This document shows positions 55,272 through 63,359 of a DNA stretch of 64,000 nt, piece by piece (position 1 is the stretch's first letter; each line of letters starts with the position of its first letter). The notes below the pieces were generated by a model, which worked only from the letters and a program-made list of their open reading frames with translations, ran no database searches and had not been told where the DNA came from. A program made the translations under genes and the position numbers. This DNA comes from Nocardioides sp. HDW12B (GTDB taxonomy: Bacteria; Actinomycetota; Actinomycetes; Propionibacteriales; Nocardioidaceae), in NCBI RefSeq assembly GCF_011299595.1, contig NZ_CP049867.1, positions 2,294,001 through 2,358,000 on the forward strand. Direction: 5' to 3'.

Positions 55272-55547
55272 GCGAGGCGCACCGGTCCGGGACCTGCCCT
55301 CCCGGCCGGTGTTGTGGAGGTCTGGGGGTTCTGTCGTGATGCCCCGGCAGAGCCCTGGAGGTTCCTCGCGAACCAGACTGAAAGTTCGCTGAGATCACGC
55401 TTGAGGCGGCAACGATCGGGGCACCTCCTGCGTAGTACTGAGTGACAGGCGCACACCGGGAACGACCCGGGAATGCCACCACGAGTCCGCAGGTTGGGAC
55501 TCCCAGGGAGTCATTCGGGTGACTCTCTCCGTACGAAGGGCAGCCAG
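55272..55547 (+). promoter_or_regulatory. 276-base leader region of the second sigma gene
   Basis: The region holds no gene. It has a perfect 15-base palindrome GACTCCC-A-GGGAGTC (55498-55512), followed by another GACTC at 55520-55524, and TTGAGG (55403-55408) with no -10 box at proper spacing. A GGAAC (55460-55464) could be an ECF -35 box. The ribosome binding site GAAGGG (55535-55540) stands seven bases before GTG 55548. The long structured leader suggests regulation of this sigma gene. Confidence 0.4.
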
Positions 55548-56498
55548 GTGACCACTACCGTTTCGCAGCAGCGCGAGATCGAGGGACGCGACAGCGTCGG
55601 CCTCTACCTCGACGAGATCGCACGCACGCCCCTCCTCGACGCCATCACCGAGGTCGAGCTCGCCAAGACCATCGAGGCCGGCCTCATGGCCGAGCACCTG
55701 CTGGCCACCGGACGCGTCGGACGCCGCAAGGGCGGCGCCCCCAAGCGCGCGACCCAGGAGGAGCTCGAGTGGCTCGCGGCGGAGGGCCAGCGCGCCATCC
55801 AGCAGTTCATCACCGCCAACCTCCGCCTCGTGGTGTCCATCGCCCGCAAGTACGGCCGCAGCCAGATGCCGATGCTCGACCTGGTGCAGGAGGGCAACAC
55901 CGGCCTCATCCGCGCAGTCGAGAAGTTCGACTACACCAAGGGCTTCAAGTTCTCGACCTACGCCACCTGGTGGGTGCGACAGGCCATCACCCGCGGCATC
56001 GCCCAGCAGGGCCGCGTCGTCCGCCTCCCCGTCCACGTGGTCGAGGAGATCAACCAGGTCAGCGCGGCGCGGCGCAACCTCGAGCGGCAGCTGGGCTACG
56101 ACCCCGAGCCGTCCGAGATCGCGGCCGAGCTCGGCATGGACGTCGAGCGGGTCATCGACCTCATCTCGTGGGGTCGCGACCACGTCAGCCTCGACACCCC
56201 GGTGGACGAGGACGGCGACACCTCGCTGGGCGACCTGATCGCCCAGGAGTCGATGCCCGGTCCGGACCTCACGTTCCTGGACCAGGAGACGCGTGACCGC
56301 CTCAGCGCCCTGGTGGGCCGCCTGGACGAGCGCGCCGCCGACATCATCCGGTCGCGCTACGGGCTCGAGGACGGTCGGGTGCACAAGCTCGCCGACATCG
56401 GCGCCAAGCACGGCATCTCCGCCGAGAGGGTGCGTCAGCTCGAGCGCGAGGCCCTGCAGAAGCTCCGGACCTTCGGCGACCCCGACCTGGCCGCCTGA
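55548..56498 (+). CDS. Group 2 sigma-70 factor (SigB/HrdA-like)
   Basis: A 316-residue RpoD-family sigma factor without the lysine-rich tail of SigA. Region 1.2 is DSVGLYLDEIARTPLLDAITEVELAK, region 2 is LRLVVSIARKYGRSQMPMLDLVQEGN with [20 protein letters not shown], region 3 follows, and region 4 ends in SAERVRQLEREALQKL. All core-binding and promoter-reading parts are present. Such factors are usually dispensable or stress-related and recognise promoters like those of SigA. GTG 55548 fits the family N terminus. Confidence 0.9.
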   Translation: MTTTVSQQREIEGRDSVGLYLDEIARTPLLDAITEVELAKTIEAGLMAEHLLATGRVGRRKGGAPKRATQEELEWLAAEGQRAIQQFITANLRLVVSIARKYGRSQMPMLDLVQEGNTGLIRAVEKFDYTKGFKFSTYATWWVRQAITRGIAQQGRVVRLPVHVVEEINQVSAARRNLERQLGYDPEPSEIAAELGMDVERVIDLISWGRDHVSLDTPVDEDGDTSLGDLIAQESMPGPDLTFLDQETRDRLSALVGRLDERAADIIRSRYGLEDGRVHKLADIGAKHGISAERVRQLEREALQKLRTFGDPDLAA

Positions 56499-56510
56499 GC
56501 GTCCCCGCGG

Positions 56511-57098
56511 TCAGCGGGCGTGGAGGTCGGCCCAGACCTCCTCGACGCGGCGACGGAGGTCCTCGCGCGTCCCGGTGTTCTCCACGACGTGCGTCGCCAC
56601 CGCGAGCCGGTCCTCGCGCGAGGCCTGCGCCGCGGCGCGGCTGCGCGCGTCGTCCTCGCTCCAGCCGCGGTCGCGCACCATCCGCTCGACCTGGGTCGCC
56701 AGAGGGGCGTCCACGACCACGACGGCGTCAAAGCTGTCGGCCCGGCCGGACTCGGCCAGCAGCGGGATGTCGTGCACCACGACCGCGCCGGGCGGGGCCT
56801 CGGCCTCCAGCCGCTGGATCTCCTCGTAGACCCGGGGGTGGACGATCCCCTCGAGCGTGCGGCGGGCGGCCTCGTCGCCGAAGACCCGGCTCGCCACGGC
56901 GGGCCGGTCCAGCTCACCGTCCGGCGTCAGGACGCCGGGACCGAACTCCTCGACCAGGGCCGCGAGCCCGGGGGTCCCGGGCGCCACGACCTCGCGCGCG
57001 AGCAGGTCAGCATCGATCACCAGCGCGCCGAGCTCCCGCAGGATCGACGACACCGTGCTCTTCCCCGAGGCGACGCCCCCCGTGAGTCCGATCCGCAC
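56511..57098 (-). CDS. coaE: Dephospho-CoA kinase
   Basis: Last enzyme of CoA synthesis, adding the 3' phosphate to dephospho-CoA. The 195 residues have the P-loop LTGGVASGKSTV, DADLLAREVV and VVHDIPLLAES. The C-terminal extension (UPF0157-like domain) found in many actinobacterial CoaE proteins is absent. GTG 57098 follows GGGAAGG. The upstream methyltransferase gene overlaps its first 92 bases in another frame. Confidence 0.92.
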   Translation of the reverse strand: MRIGLTGGVASGKSTVSSILRELGALVIDADLLAREVVAPGTPGLAALVEEFGPGVLTPDGELDRPAVASRVFGDEAARRTLEGIVHPRVYEEIQRLEAEAPPGAVVVHDIPLLAESGRADSFDAVVVVDAPLATQVERMVRDRGWSEDDARSRAAAQASREDRLAVATHVVENTGTREDLRRRVEEVWADLHAR

Positions 57099-58047
57099 CG
57101 GTCACCTTCCCTCTCAGCCGCGTCACCGTGGCCACCTCGGGCCGGCGCGCGAGCAGCAGCGACAGCCCGTGGTACTCGCACCACGTGAGGTCCTCGTAGC
57201 CGACGGACGCCACCAGGCGCTCGGCCTCGTCCTGGCTCATGGGGCCGCCGCCCAGCAGGTGGGAGGAGTGCTCAGACAGCGCCTTCTCGAACGAGCAGTC
57301 GCGCGTGGGCACGTTGAGGGGCATCACGAGCCACCCCTCCGGGCGCAGGGCGTGGCGCACGCGCTCCAGGCCCTCCTCCAGCGCGGCCGGGGGCAGGAAC
57401 GGCTGGGGCAGCCACGCGAGGTCGAAGGTCTCCTCCTCGCCGAGCTCGGCGACGTCGAGGAGCCGCAGCTCGACCTGTCCGTCGTAGCCCCGGTCCGCGA
57501 CCTCCCTGCGCGCCGCCTCCAGGACGTCGGGGAGGATGTCGAGGCCGACGGCGGTCGCGCCAGGGAAGAGCTCGCACATGCGCAGCGAGATCGCGGCGAC
57601 ACCGACGCCGACGTCGAGGAACCGGCCCCGACCGGCGGAGAACGCCTCGTGGGGGCCGGGCATGGCGCCCATCTGCTCGGCGATCATGTCGGCGGCCAGC
57701 GAGCTGGCACGGCCCTGGGCGCGGACCACGACGGGGTCCTCACCGGTCCAGCCCACGCCGCCGCGCTGGGCGTAGCGCAGGGCGCGCCGCAGGTCGGCGA
57801 TGGTGCCGGAGGCCAGAGCCATCGGGTCCATGGGGTCGTGGTGGTGACCGTCGGGGTCGGCGAGGGCGAAGGCGTCGCCGTCGCGGACCAGGACGCCGGC
57901 CGCGGTGAGCAGCTCGGCGTCGACCAGGTCGTCGTCCTCCAGGGGCTCGCCCGCGAGCATCCGGGACCACCCTCCCTGGTGAGCGAGGCGGGCCTGCGCG
58001 GCGAGGACCATGGGGTGGAACCGTGCCGCAGGGTCGACCTCCCTCAT
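57007..58047 (-). CDS. Class I SAM-dependent methyltransferase
   Basis: A 346-residue methyltransferase with a helical N-terminal domain (about 1-120) and a Rossmann domain with FLDVGVGVAAISLRM, AVGLDILPD and FDLAWLPQPFLPP. The arrangement is like O-methyltransferases of secondary metabolism, but the substrate is unknown. ATG 58047 has AAGGAG seven bases upstream, so it is preferred over the upstream ATG 58131. The last 36 codons overlap coaE in another frame; this Arg/Gly-rich end has no family match, so the ancestral stop was probably lost. Confidence 0.84.
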   Translation of the reverse strand: MREVDPAARFHPMVLAAQARLAHQGGWSRMLAGEPLEDDDLVDAELLTAAGVLVRDGDAFALADPDGHHHDPMDPMALASGTIADLRRALRYAQRGGVGWTGEDPVVVRAQGRASSLAADMIAEQMGAMPGPHEAFSAGRGRFLDVGVGVAAISLRMCELFPGATAVGLDILPDVLEAARREVADRGYDGQVELRLLDVAELGEEETFDLAWLPQPFLPPAALEEGLERVRHALRPEGWLVMPLNVPTRDCSFEKALSEHSSHLLGGGPMSQDEAERLVASVGYEDLTWCEYHGLSLLLARRPEVATVTRLRGKVTGADRTHGGRRLGEEHGVVDPAGARRAGDRC

Positions 58048-58241
58048 CGACTCTCCTTCCGAGCTTCCCGGTGTGTCACGCCGTGTCCGTGACTCGTAGT
58101 CCATCACATCCGCCAAGGCCGCCTCCGGCATCCTGGCGCAATCCTGGCCCCTTCACAGCCGTTCGTCGGACCTCGCGAGGGCGTTCCTCAGGTCGTCGGA
58201 CCGGTGCCGCTGCTCCGTGACCGGGCTGCGACGATGCTGCC
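58048..58241. other. Divergent intergenic region, 194 bases
   Basis: This region separates the methyltransferase gene (ribosome binding site at its left edge) from the adenylate-forming enzyme gene. GACGAT is six bases before GTG 58242. I see no inverted repeat or terminator. Confidence 0.4.
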
Positions 58242-59525
58242 GTGACCGACCCCTTGAGCCTGGCGCCCGGCTCGCGAGTCGCGCTCCGTGCCCCGGGTTC
58301 CCCGGCGTACGTCGACGTCGTGCTCGCGCTCCTGGCTCAAGGAGTGATACCCGTCCCGCTGGACCCCAACCTGACCCCGCGCGAGGTGGCCGTCGCGGAG
58401 GAGGTCACGAGCCCGGTGGCGGTGCTCGGTCCGGACGAGGTGACGGCGCTGGCAGCCCGCCGGCCCGACCTCGGCACGCCGCGGGCGCGCCCGCTCCACC
58501 TGACCTCCGGGACCACCGGACGGCCCAAGGCGGTCTGGTCGGGCCTGCTCGACGACGCCGCGGCCGCGGCGCTCGTGGCCGAGGAGCGCGACCTGTGGGG
58601 GTTCTCCCCCGACGACGTCCACCTGGTCCTCGGCCCGCTGCACCACTCGGCTCCGCTGCGGTTCGCGGTGGCCACCCGGCTGGCCGGCGGCCAGGTGCTC
58701 GCGCCCGGCCGCTTCGACCCCGCCGTGGTCACCGACCTGGTGCGCCACGAGCGGCCCACCACGACGTTCTGCGTGCCCACCCACCTGCGCCGGCTCGCGG
58801 ACTCCTGGGGCGGCGCCCCGCCGCGGTGGGGCTCCCTGCGCCTGCTGGCCCATGCCGGCGCCGCCTGCCCGCCCGACCTCAAGCGGTGGCTGCTCGACAC
58901 GCTGCCGCCCGGCACCACCTGGGAGTTCTACGGGTCCACCGAGGGCCAGTTCACCGCGTGCCGCAGCGAGGAGCAGGTGGACCGTCCCGGCACGGTCGGG
59001 CGGGCCCGTCCGGGCCGCCGGCTGCGGGCCGACCCCGACGGCACGTTGTGGTGCGCCGTGCCCGAGCACGCGCGCTTCACCTACCTCGACGACCCGGAGC
59101 GCACGGCGAGCACGTGGCGGGAGGGCCCGCACGGACCGGAGTTCACCGTGGGCGACCACGGGCGCCTCGACGAGGACGGCTACGTGTTCCTCGACGGTCG
59201 TCGTGAGGACCTCATCGTCAGCGGCGGGGTCAACGTCTACCCCGCCGAGGTCGAGCAGGTGCTGGCCGGCCACCCGGGGGTCCGCGAGGTCGCGGTCTAC
59301 GGCGTACCGGACCCGCAGTGGGGTCAGCGGGTGTGCGCCGCCGTCGTCGGCGAGGTCGACCCCGACGTCCTGCGCGCCTGGGCCCGCGAGCGGCTGGCGC
59401 CGGCGAAGCGACCCAAGGACTACGTGGGGCGCGACGCCCTGCCGATGACGCGGACCGGCAAGGTCCGCCGGCACGAGCTCAGCTCGCCTCCTGGCCGAAG
59501 CGGCGACGGTACTGCTGCGGGCTGA
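58242..59525 (+). CDS. AMP-dependent synthetase/ligase, short form
   Basis: Adenylate-forming enzyme that activates a carboxylic acid as its AMP ester and usually transfers it to CoA. The 427 residues have LTSGTTGRPKAV (P-loop), EFYGSTEGQ, GDHGRLDEDGYVFLDGRREDLIVSGGVNVYPAEVE and the catalytic lysine region TRTGKVRRHEL. It is about 80-120 residues shorter than typical acyl-CoA ligases; the loss is at the N-terminal domain (before GVIPVPLDPNLTP). All catalytic motifs remain. GTG 58242 is the start. The last 47 bases overlap the regulator gene on the other strand. Confidence 0.86.
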   Translation: MTDPLSLAPGSRVALRAPGSPAYVDVVLALLAQGVIPVPLDPNLTPREVAVAEEVTSPVAVLGPDEVTALAARRPDLGTPRARPLHLTSGTTGRPKAVWSGLLDDAAAAALVAEERDLWGFSPDDVHLVLGPLHHSAPLRFAVATRLAGGQVLAPGRFDPAVVTDLVRHERPTTTFCVPTHLRRLADSWGGAPPRWGSLRLLAHAGAACPPDLKRWLLDTLPPGTTWEFYGSTEGQFTACRSEEQVDRPGTVGRARPGRRLRADPDGTLWCAVPEHARFTYLDDPERTASTWREGPHGPEFTVGDHGRLDEDGYVFLDGRREDLIVSGGVNVYPAEVEQVLAGHPGVREVAVYGVPDPQWGQRVCAAVVGEVDPDVLRAWARERLAPAKRPKDYVGRDALPMTRTGKVRRHELSSPPGRSGDGTAAG

Positions 59526-60429
59526 GGCCACGCACGCGCGTGAAGTGGTGGCGCAGGGCCGCCGCTCCCCCGAAGCCGACCGCGTCCGCCACCCGCTCGA
59601 CCGACAGGTCGGTGGTCTCCAGCAGCTCCTCGGCGCGGATCACGCGCTGCAGCGTCAGCCAGGCGTGCGGGGTGGTCCCGGTCTCGGCCCGGAAGCGCCG
59701 GGCGAAGGTCCGCTCCGACATCGAGGCGGTGCGGGCCAGCGAGGTGACGGTCAACGGCTCGTCGAGGTGCTCGAGCATCCAGACCAGCAGCCCGCCGAGG
59801 GTCTCCTCGTCGCAGGAGGGCACGGCGGAGCGGATGAACTGGGCCTGTCCCCCGTCGCGCTGCGGCGGCACCACCATCCGGCGGGCGACCGCCGAGGCGA
59901 CAGCCGCGCCGTGGTCCTCGCGCCACAGGTGCAGGCAGGCGTCGAGCCCGGCCGCGGAGCCGGCCGAGGTCACGACGGTGCCCTCGTCGACGTAGAGGAC
60001 GCCGGGGCGGACCTCGGCACGCGGGAACCGCTCCGCCAGCTCGTCGGTGTGCATCCAGTGGGTCGTGCAGGCGCGTCCGTCGAGCAGACCGGCCTCGCCC
60101 AGCACGAAGGCGCCGGTGCAGACCGAGAGCACCCGCGCGCCCCGCTCGACCGCGGCCTGCAGGGCGTTGATCACGCTCTCCGGCACCGGTGCGTGGCGGT
60201 CCATCCCGCCCACCGCGACCAGGTCGGCCTCGGCCACGCGCTCCATGCCGTGCTCCAGCGTCAGCGAGAAGCCCAGGGAGGAGCGTGCCTGCGGACTCGG
60301 CCCGCAGACGGCGAAGTCGACCGACGGCACCCCGTGCTCGCGGCGGTCGAGACCCCAGGCGTCGCAGAGCACGCCGAGCTCGAAGGGGGAGAACCCGTCC
60401 CACATGAGGGCGGCGACGTTGCGGGGCAT
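59479..60429 (-). CDS. GlxA-type AraC regulator with DJ-1/PfpI domain
   Basis: A 316-residue regulator. The N-terminal domain (about 1-170) has the DJ-1/PfpI fold with the conserved Cys in VLSVCTGAFVLGEAGLL. The C-terminal AraC domain (about 210-315) holds two helix-turn-helix motifs (TSLARTASMSERTFARRFRAETG and ERVADAVGFGGAAALRHHFTRV). ATG 60429 matches the family N terminus (NVAALMWDGFSPFELGV). It is divergent from a small membrane protein gene, with a palindrome between them that is a good operator. The signal is unknown. Confidence 0.88.
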   Translation of the reverse strand: MPRNVAALMWDGFSPFELGVLCDAWGLDRREHGVPSVDFAVCGPSPQARSSLGFSLTLEHGMERVAEADLVAVGGMDRHAPVPESVINALQAAVERGARVLSVCTGAFVLGEAGLLDGRACTTHWMHTDELAERFPRAEVRPGVLYVDEGTVVTSAGSAAGLDACLHLWREDHGAAVASAVARRMVVPPQRDGGQAQFIRSAVPSCDEETLGGLLVWMLEHLDEPLTVTSLARTASMSERTFARRFRAETGTTPHAWLTLQRVIRAEELLETTDLSVERVADAVGFGGAAALRHHFTRVRGLSPQQYRRRFGQEAS

Positions 60430-60479
60430 GGGCCCAGGGTGACACAAAGTTGGCGGAAAATCGACGGGGAGGGGCATCA

Positions 60480-60495
60480 CTGCCACTGGTGGCAG
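60480..60495. promoter_or_regulatory. 16-base palindrome, likely GlxA-type operator
   Basis: CTGCCAC-TG-GTGGCAG is a perfect inverted repeat in the 93-base gap between the divergent regulator gene and the small membrane protein gene. It lies 27 bases before ATG 60523 and 50 bases before ATG 60429. Confidence 0.6.
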
Positions 60496-60522
60496 GAAAG
60501 CAATGGGCGCAGACTTACTGCC

Positions 60523-60732
60523 ATGACCTCCTTCACCGCCCTCGCTGTCCTCGTCCTCCTGAGCGCCGCACTCCTCGCCGTCCTGGTGTGGGGCGGCGTG
60601 CACCTGGCCCGCTTCGTCGCCGCCGACGGCGCCACCGACCTGCGCGGTCGGCTCCGTCGCCCCGCCGCCTTCTGCCTGCCCAGCAGCCACCACGACCCGT
60701 TCCCCAGCCACCCGGCCGCGTTCCTGCGCTGA
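60523..60732 (+). CDS. Small membrane protein
   Basis: A 69-residue protein with one strong membrane helix (about 6-28, LAVLVLLSAALLAVLVWGG) followed by a basic, Pro/His-rich tail (SSHHDPFPSHPAAF). No family is recognised. It starts at ATG 60523, 27 bases after the palindrome, and is followed by a terminator. It is probably controlled by the divergent GlxA-type regulator. The coding call rests on the helix, length and position. Confidence 0.55.
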   Translation: MTSFTALAVLVLLSAALLAVLVWGGVHLARFVAADGATDLRGRLRRPAAFCLPSSHHDPFPSHPAAFLR

Positions 60733-60744
60733 GCCCGCAAACGA

Positions 60745-60780
60745 CGAACGCCCCCGACCCGTGAGGGTCGAGGGCGTTCG
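60745..60780. terminator. Bidirectional hairpin terminator
   Basis: CGAACGCCC-C-CGACCC and GGGTCG-A-GGGCGTTCG pair around GTGA with one internal mismatch. It lies between the small membrane protein gene and the convergent rpsA gene, so it can end both transcripts. Confidence 0.8.
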
Positions 60781-60793
60781 CTGCGTGCTGGCG

Positions 60794-62248
60794 TCAGTTG
60801 CCGCCGGTGAGCTTGTCGCGCAGGGCCTGAAGGGCCTCGTCGCTGGCGAGCGAGCCCTCCTTCTCCGGGACGTCGGAGGTGTACGACGTGGACTCGCCGG
60901 CCTCCGCCTCGGCCTTCTTGGCCTCCTCCTGCTGCTTGACGTGGGCCTCCCAGCGGGCGTGGGCCTCGGCGTACTGCTTCTCCCACTCGGCGCGCTGGTC
61001 GTCGTAGCCCTCGAGCCACTCACCCGTGTCGGAGTCGAAGCCGTCGGGGTAGATGTAGTTGCCCGCGTCGTCGTAGGTCGCCGCCATGCCGTAGAGCGTG
61101 GGGTCGAACTCCTCGACGTCACCCGCGGTCGCGGTCTCGTTGGCCTGCTTCAGCGACAGCGAGATCCGGCGACGCTCGAGGTCGATGTCGATGATCTTGA
61201 CCATGACGTCGTCGTTGACCTGGACGACCTGCTCGGGGATCTCGACGTGACGCTCGGCGAGCTCGGAGATGTGCACCAGGCCCTCGATGCCCTCCTCGAC
61301 CCGCACGAACGAGCCGAAGGGCACCAGCTTGGTGACCTTGCCCGGCACGATCTGGCCGATCTGGTGGGTGCGGGCGAAGTGCTGCCACGGGTCCTCCTGC
61401 GTCGCCTTCAGCGACAGGGAGACACGCTCGCGGTCCATGTCCACGTCGAGCACCTCGACGGTGACCTCGTCACCGACGGTGACGACCTCGCTCGGGTGGT
61501 CGATGTGCTTCCACGACAGCTCCGAGACGTGCACCAGGCCGTCGACGCCGCCGAGGTCCACGAACGCACCGAAGTTGACGATCGAGGACACGACGCCCTT
61601 GCGGATCTGGCCCTTCTGCAGCTGCGTGAGGAAGCCCTGACGGACCTCGCTCTGGGTCTGCTCGAGCCACGCACGACGCGAGAGCACGACGTTGTTGCGG
61701 TTCTTGTCCAGCTCGATGATCTTCGCCTCGAGCTCCTTGCCCACGTAGGGCTGGAGGTCGCGCACGCGACGCATCTCGACCAGCGACGCGGGCAGGAAGC
61801 CGCGCAGGCCGATGTCGAGGATCAGGCCGCCCTTGACGACCTCGATGACGGTGCCGGTGACGACGCCGTCCTCCTCCTTGACCTTCTCGATCGTGCCCCA
61901 GGCGCGCTCGTACTGCGCGCGCTTCTTGGACAGGATCAGGCGGCCTTCCTTGTCCTCCTTCTGGAGCACGAGAGCCTCGACCTGGTCGCCGACGGCGACG
62001 ACCTCGGACGGGTCCACGTCGTGCTTGATGGAGAGCTCGCGGCTGGGGATGACGCCCTCGGTCTTGTAACCGATGTCGAGGAGGACCTCGTCGCGGTCCA
62101 CCTTGACGATGGTTCCCTCGACGATGTCGCCGTCGTTGAAGTACTTGATCGTCTCGTCGATGGCGGCGAGGAAGTCTGCTTCCGACCCGATGTCGTTGAC
62201 CGCGACCTGCGGGGTCTGGGAGTCGGGAAGAGCGAAAGTGCTGGTCAT
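60794..62248 (-). CDS. rpsA: 30S ribosomal protein S1
   Basis: Ribosomal protein S1, 484 residues, with four S1 RNA-binding domains (starting near GDIVEGTIVKV, GVVTGTVIEVV, IRKGVVSSIVNFGAFVDLGG and IVPGKVTKLVPFGSFVRVEEG). The C-terminal 100 residues are acidic and Glu/Lys/Ala-rich. Actinobacterial S1 proteins have this four-domain form. ATG 62248 is the start; the ribosome binding site is unusual because AAGG is 15 bases upstream inside a small hairpin. coaE lies 3.7 kb downstream on the same strand, split from rpsA by the regulator and ligase genes. Confidence 0.94.
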   Translation of the reverse strand: MTSTFALPDSQTPQVAVNDIGSEADFLAAIDETIKYFNDGDIVEGTIVKVDRDEVLLDIGYKTEGVIPSRELSIKHDVDPSEVVAVGDQVEALVLQKEDKEGRLILSKKRAQYERAWGTIEKVKEEDGVVTGTVIEVVKGGLILDIGLRGFLPASLVEMRRVRDLQPYVGKELEAKIIELDKNRNNVVLSRRAWLEQTQSEVRQGFLTQLQKGQIRKGVVSSIVNFGAFVDLGGVDGLVHVSELSWKHIDHPSEVVTVGDEVTVEVLDVDMDRERVSLSLKATQEDPWQHFARTHQIGQIVPGKVTKLVPFGSFVRVEEGIEGLVHISELAERHVEIPEQVVQVNDDVMVKIIDIDLERRRISLSLKQANETATAGDVEEFDPTLYGMAATYDDAGNYIYPDGFDSDTGEWLEGYDDQRAEWEKQYAEAHARWEAHVKQQEEAKKAEAEAGESTSYTSDVPEKEGSLASDEALQALRDKLTGGN

Positions 62249-62463
62249 AAGGTGATGTGAACCTTCGGGTGGATGGAGTCGAGCGGCACGCGCGAAGCCG
62301 TTTTCACTACCGAGGGTCCGTGTCCGCCGGACGGCGCGGGCACAGGCCCGGCCGGGCGACGCAGCAAACGCTGCTGATAGCGAGCGGGAGCCATCTCTGT
62401 CCGTGGCGCAGCAGACTCCACACGCGCCTGCCAGGATACGCCGCCCGGCGGGCGCAGGTCCAA
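62249..62463 (-). promoter_or_regulatory. rpsA promoter and structured leader
   Basis: TTGGAC (62458-62463) and TATCCT (62433-62438) are 19 bases apart on the minus strand, which gives a leader of about 180 bases. Just before ATG 62248 the leader has AAGGT-TCACATC-ACCTT, a small hairpin that holds the only ribosome-binding-like bases. A GTCCG/CGGAC stem lies further up. This fits control of S1 translation by its own product, as known for rpsA in E. coli. Confidence 0.45.
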
Positions 62464-62478
62464 CCGAGGTCCCCCGGG

Positions 62479-62507
62479 TTGCCCCGCGGGCGCCGATTGC
62501 GTACAAG
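62479..62507 (+). promoter_or_regulatory. Promoter of the methyltransferase gene, leaderless
   Basis: TTGCCC (62479-62484) and TACAAG (62502-62507) are 17 bases apart, and TACAAG is six bases before GTG 62514. Confidence 0.65.
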
Positions 62508-62513
62508 TCAGGG

Positions 62514-63338
62514 GTGACCAGTCTCCCGGAGGGTGTCCATCCGGCCCGCCGGCCCGTGTCCGAGGCGGAGACGCTGCGCGCGAACCGCCGCGAGTGGGAC
62601 GCCTACGCCGACGAGTACCAGGCCACCCACGGCGACTTCCTCGGCGACGTCGGCTTCGTGTGGGGGCCCGAGGGCCACCAGGAGGCCGACCTCGGGGTCC
62701 TCGGCGACCCCGCCGACCTCGTCGGGTGCGTGGCCCTCGAGATCGGCAGCGGCGCCGGCCAGTGCTCGCGCTGGCTGCGCACCCAGGGAGCGGTCGCGTT
62801 CGGTCTCGACGTCAGCGAGCGCCAGCTCCAGCACTCGCGCCGCATCGACGAGGCCACCGGCACCGTGGTGCCCTCCGTGCTCGCGACCGCGAGCCGGCTG
62901 CCCTTCGCCGACGCCTGCCTCGACCTCGTCTTCTCCTCGTTCGGGGCGCTGCAGTTCGTCGCCGACGGCGACCAGCTGCTCGCCGAGGTCGCCCGCGTGC
63001 TGCGCCCGGGCGGGCGCTTCGCCTTCTCCGTCACCCACCCCGTGCGCTGGTCGCTGCCCGACGACGACGGGGAGGCCGGCTTCCAGGTCACGAGCTCCTA
63101 CTGGGACCGCACGCCGTACGTCGAGGAGCACGAGGACGGCACCGCGCAGTACGTCGAGCACCACCGCACCCTGGGCGACTGGGTCGCGCTGCTGGCCGGC
63201 GAGGGGTTCGCGCTGACCGCCCTGCACGAGCCGCAGTGGCCCGAGGGTCTGGACCGGATCTGGGGCGGCTGGGGTCCCGCACGCGGGCGGCTGCTGCCCG
63301 GCACGGCGATCTTCGTGGCGCGCCTGCTGCCGTCCTGA
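62514..63338 (+). CDS. Class I SAM-dependent methyltransferase
   Basis: A 274-residue methyltransferase of the Methyltransf_11 type. The SAM motif is ALEIGSGAGQCSRWL, with AFGLDVSERQL, LPFADACLDLVFSSFGALQF and ARVLRPGGRFAFS as motifs II and III. The C-terminal half (YVEEHEDGTAQYVEHHRTL onward) probably binds the substrate. GTG 62514 is the start, supported by the promoter. It is divergent from rpsA. The substrate is unknown; this neighbour of rpsA is seen in other actinobacteria. Confidence 0.87.
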   Translation: MTSLPEGVHPARRPVSEAETLRANRREWDAYADEYQATHGDFLGDVGFVWGPEGHQEADLGVLGDPADLVGCVALEIGSGAGQCSRWLRTQGAVAFGLDVSERQLQHSRRIDEATGTVVPSVLATASRLPFADACLDLVFSSFGALQFVADGDQLLAEVARVLRPGGRFAFSVTHPVRWSLPDDDGEAGFQVTSSYWDRTPYVEEHEDGTAQYVEHHRTLGDWVALLAGEGFALTALHEPQWPEGLDRIWGGWGPARGRLLPGTAIFVARLLPS

Positions 63339-63347
63339 CCCCGCCCC

Positions 63348-63353
63348 TAGGCT
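63348..63353 (+). promoter_or_regulatory. -10 box of the flippase gene, leaderless promoter
   Basis: TAGGCT is followed by six bases and then ATG 63360. Confidence 0.5.
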
Positions 63354-63359
63354 GAGGCG

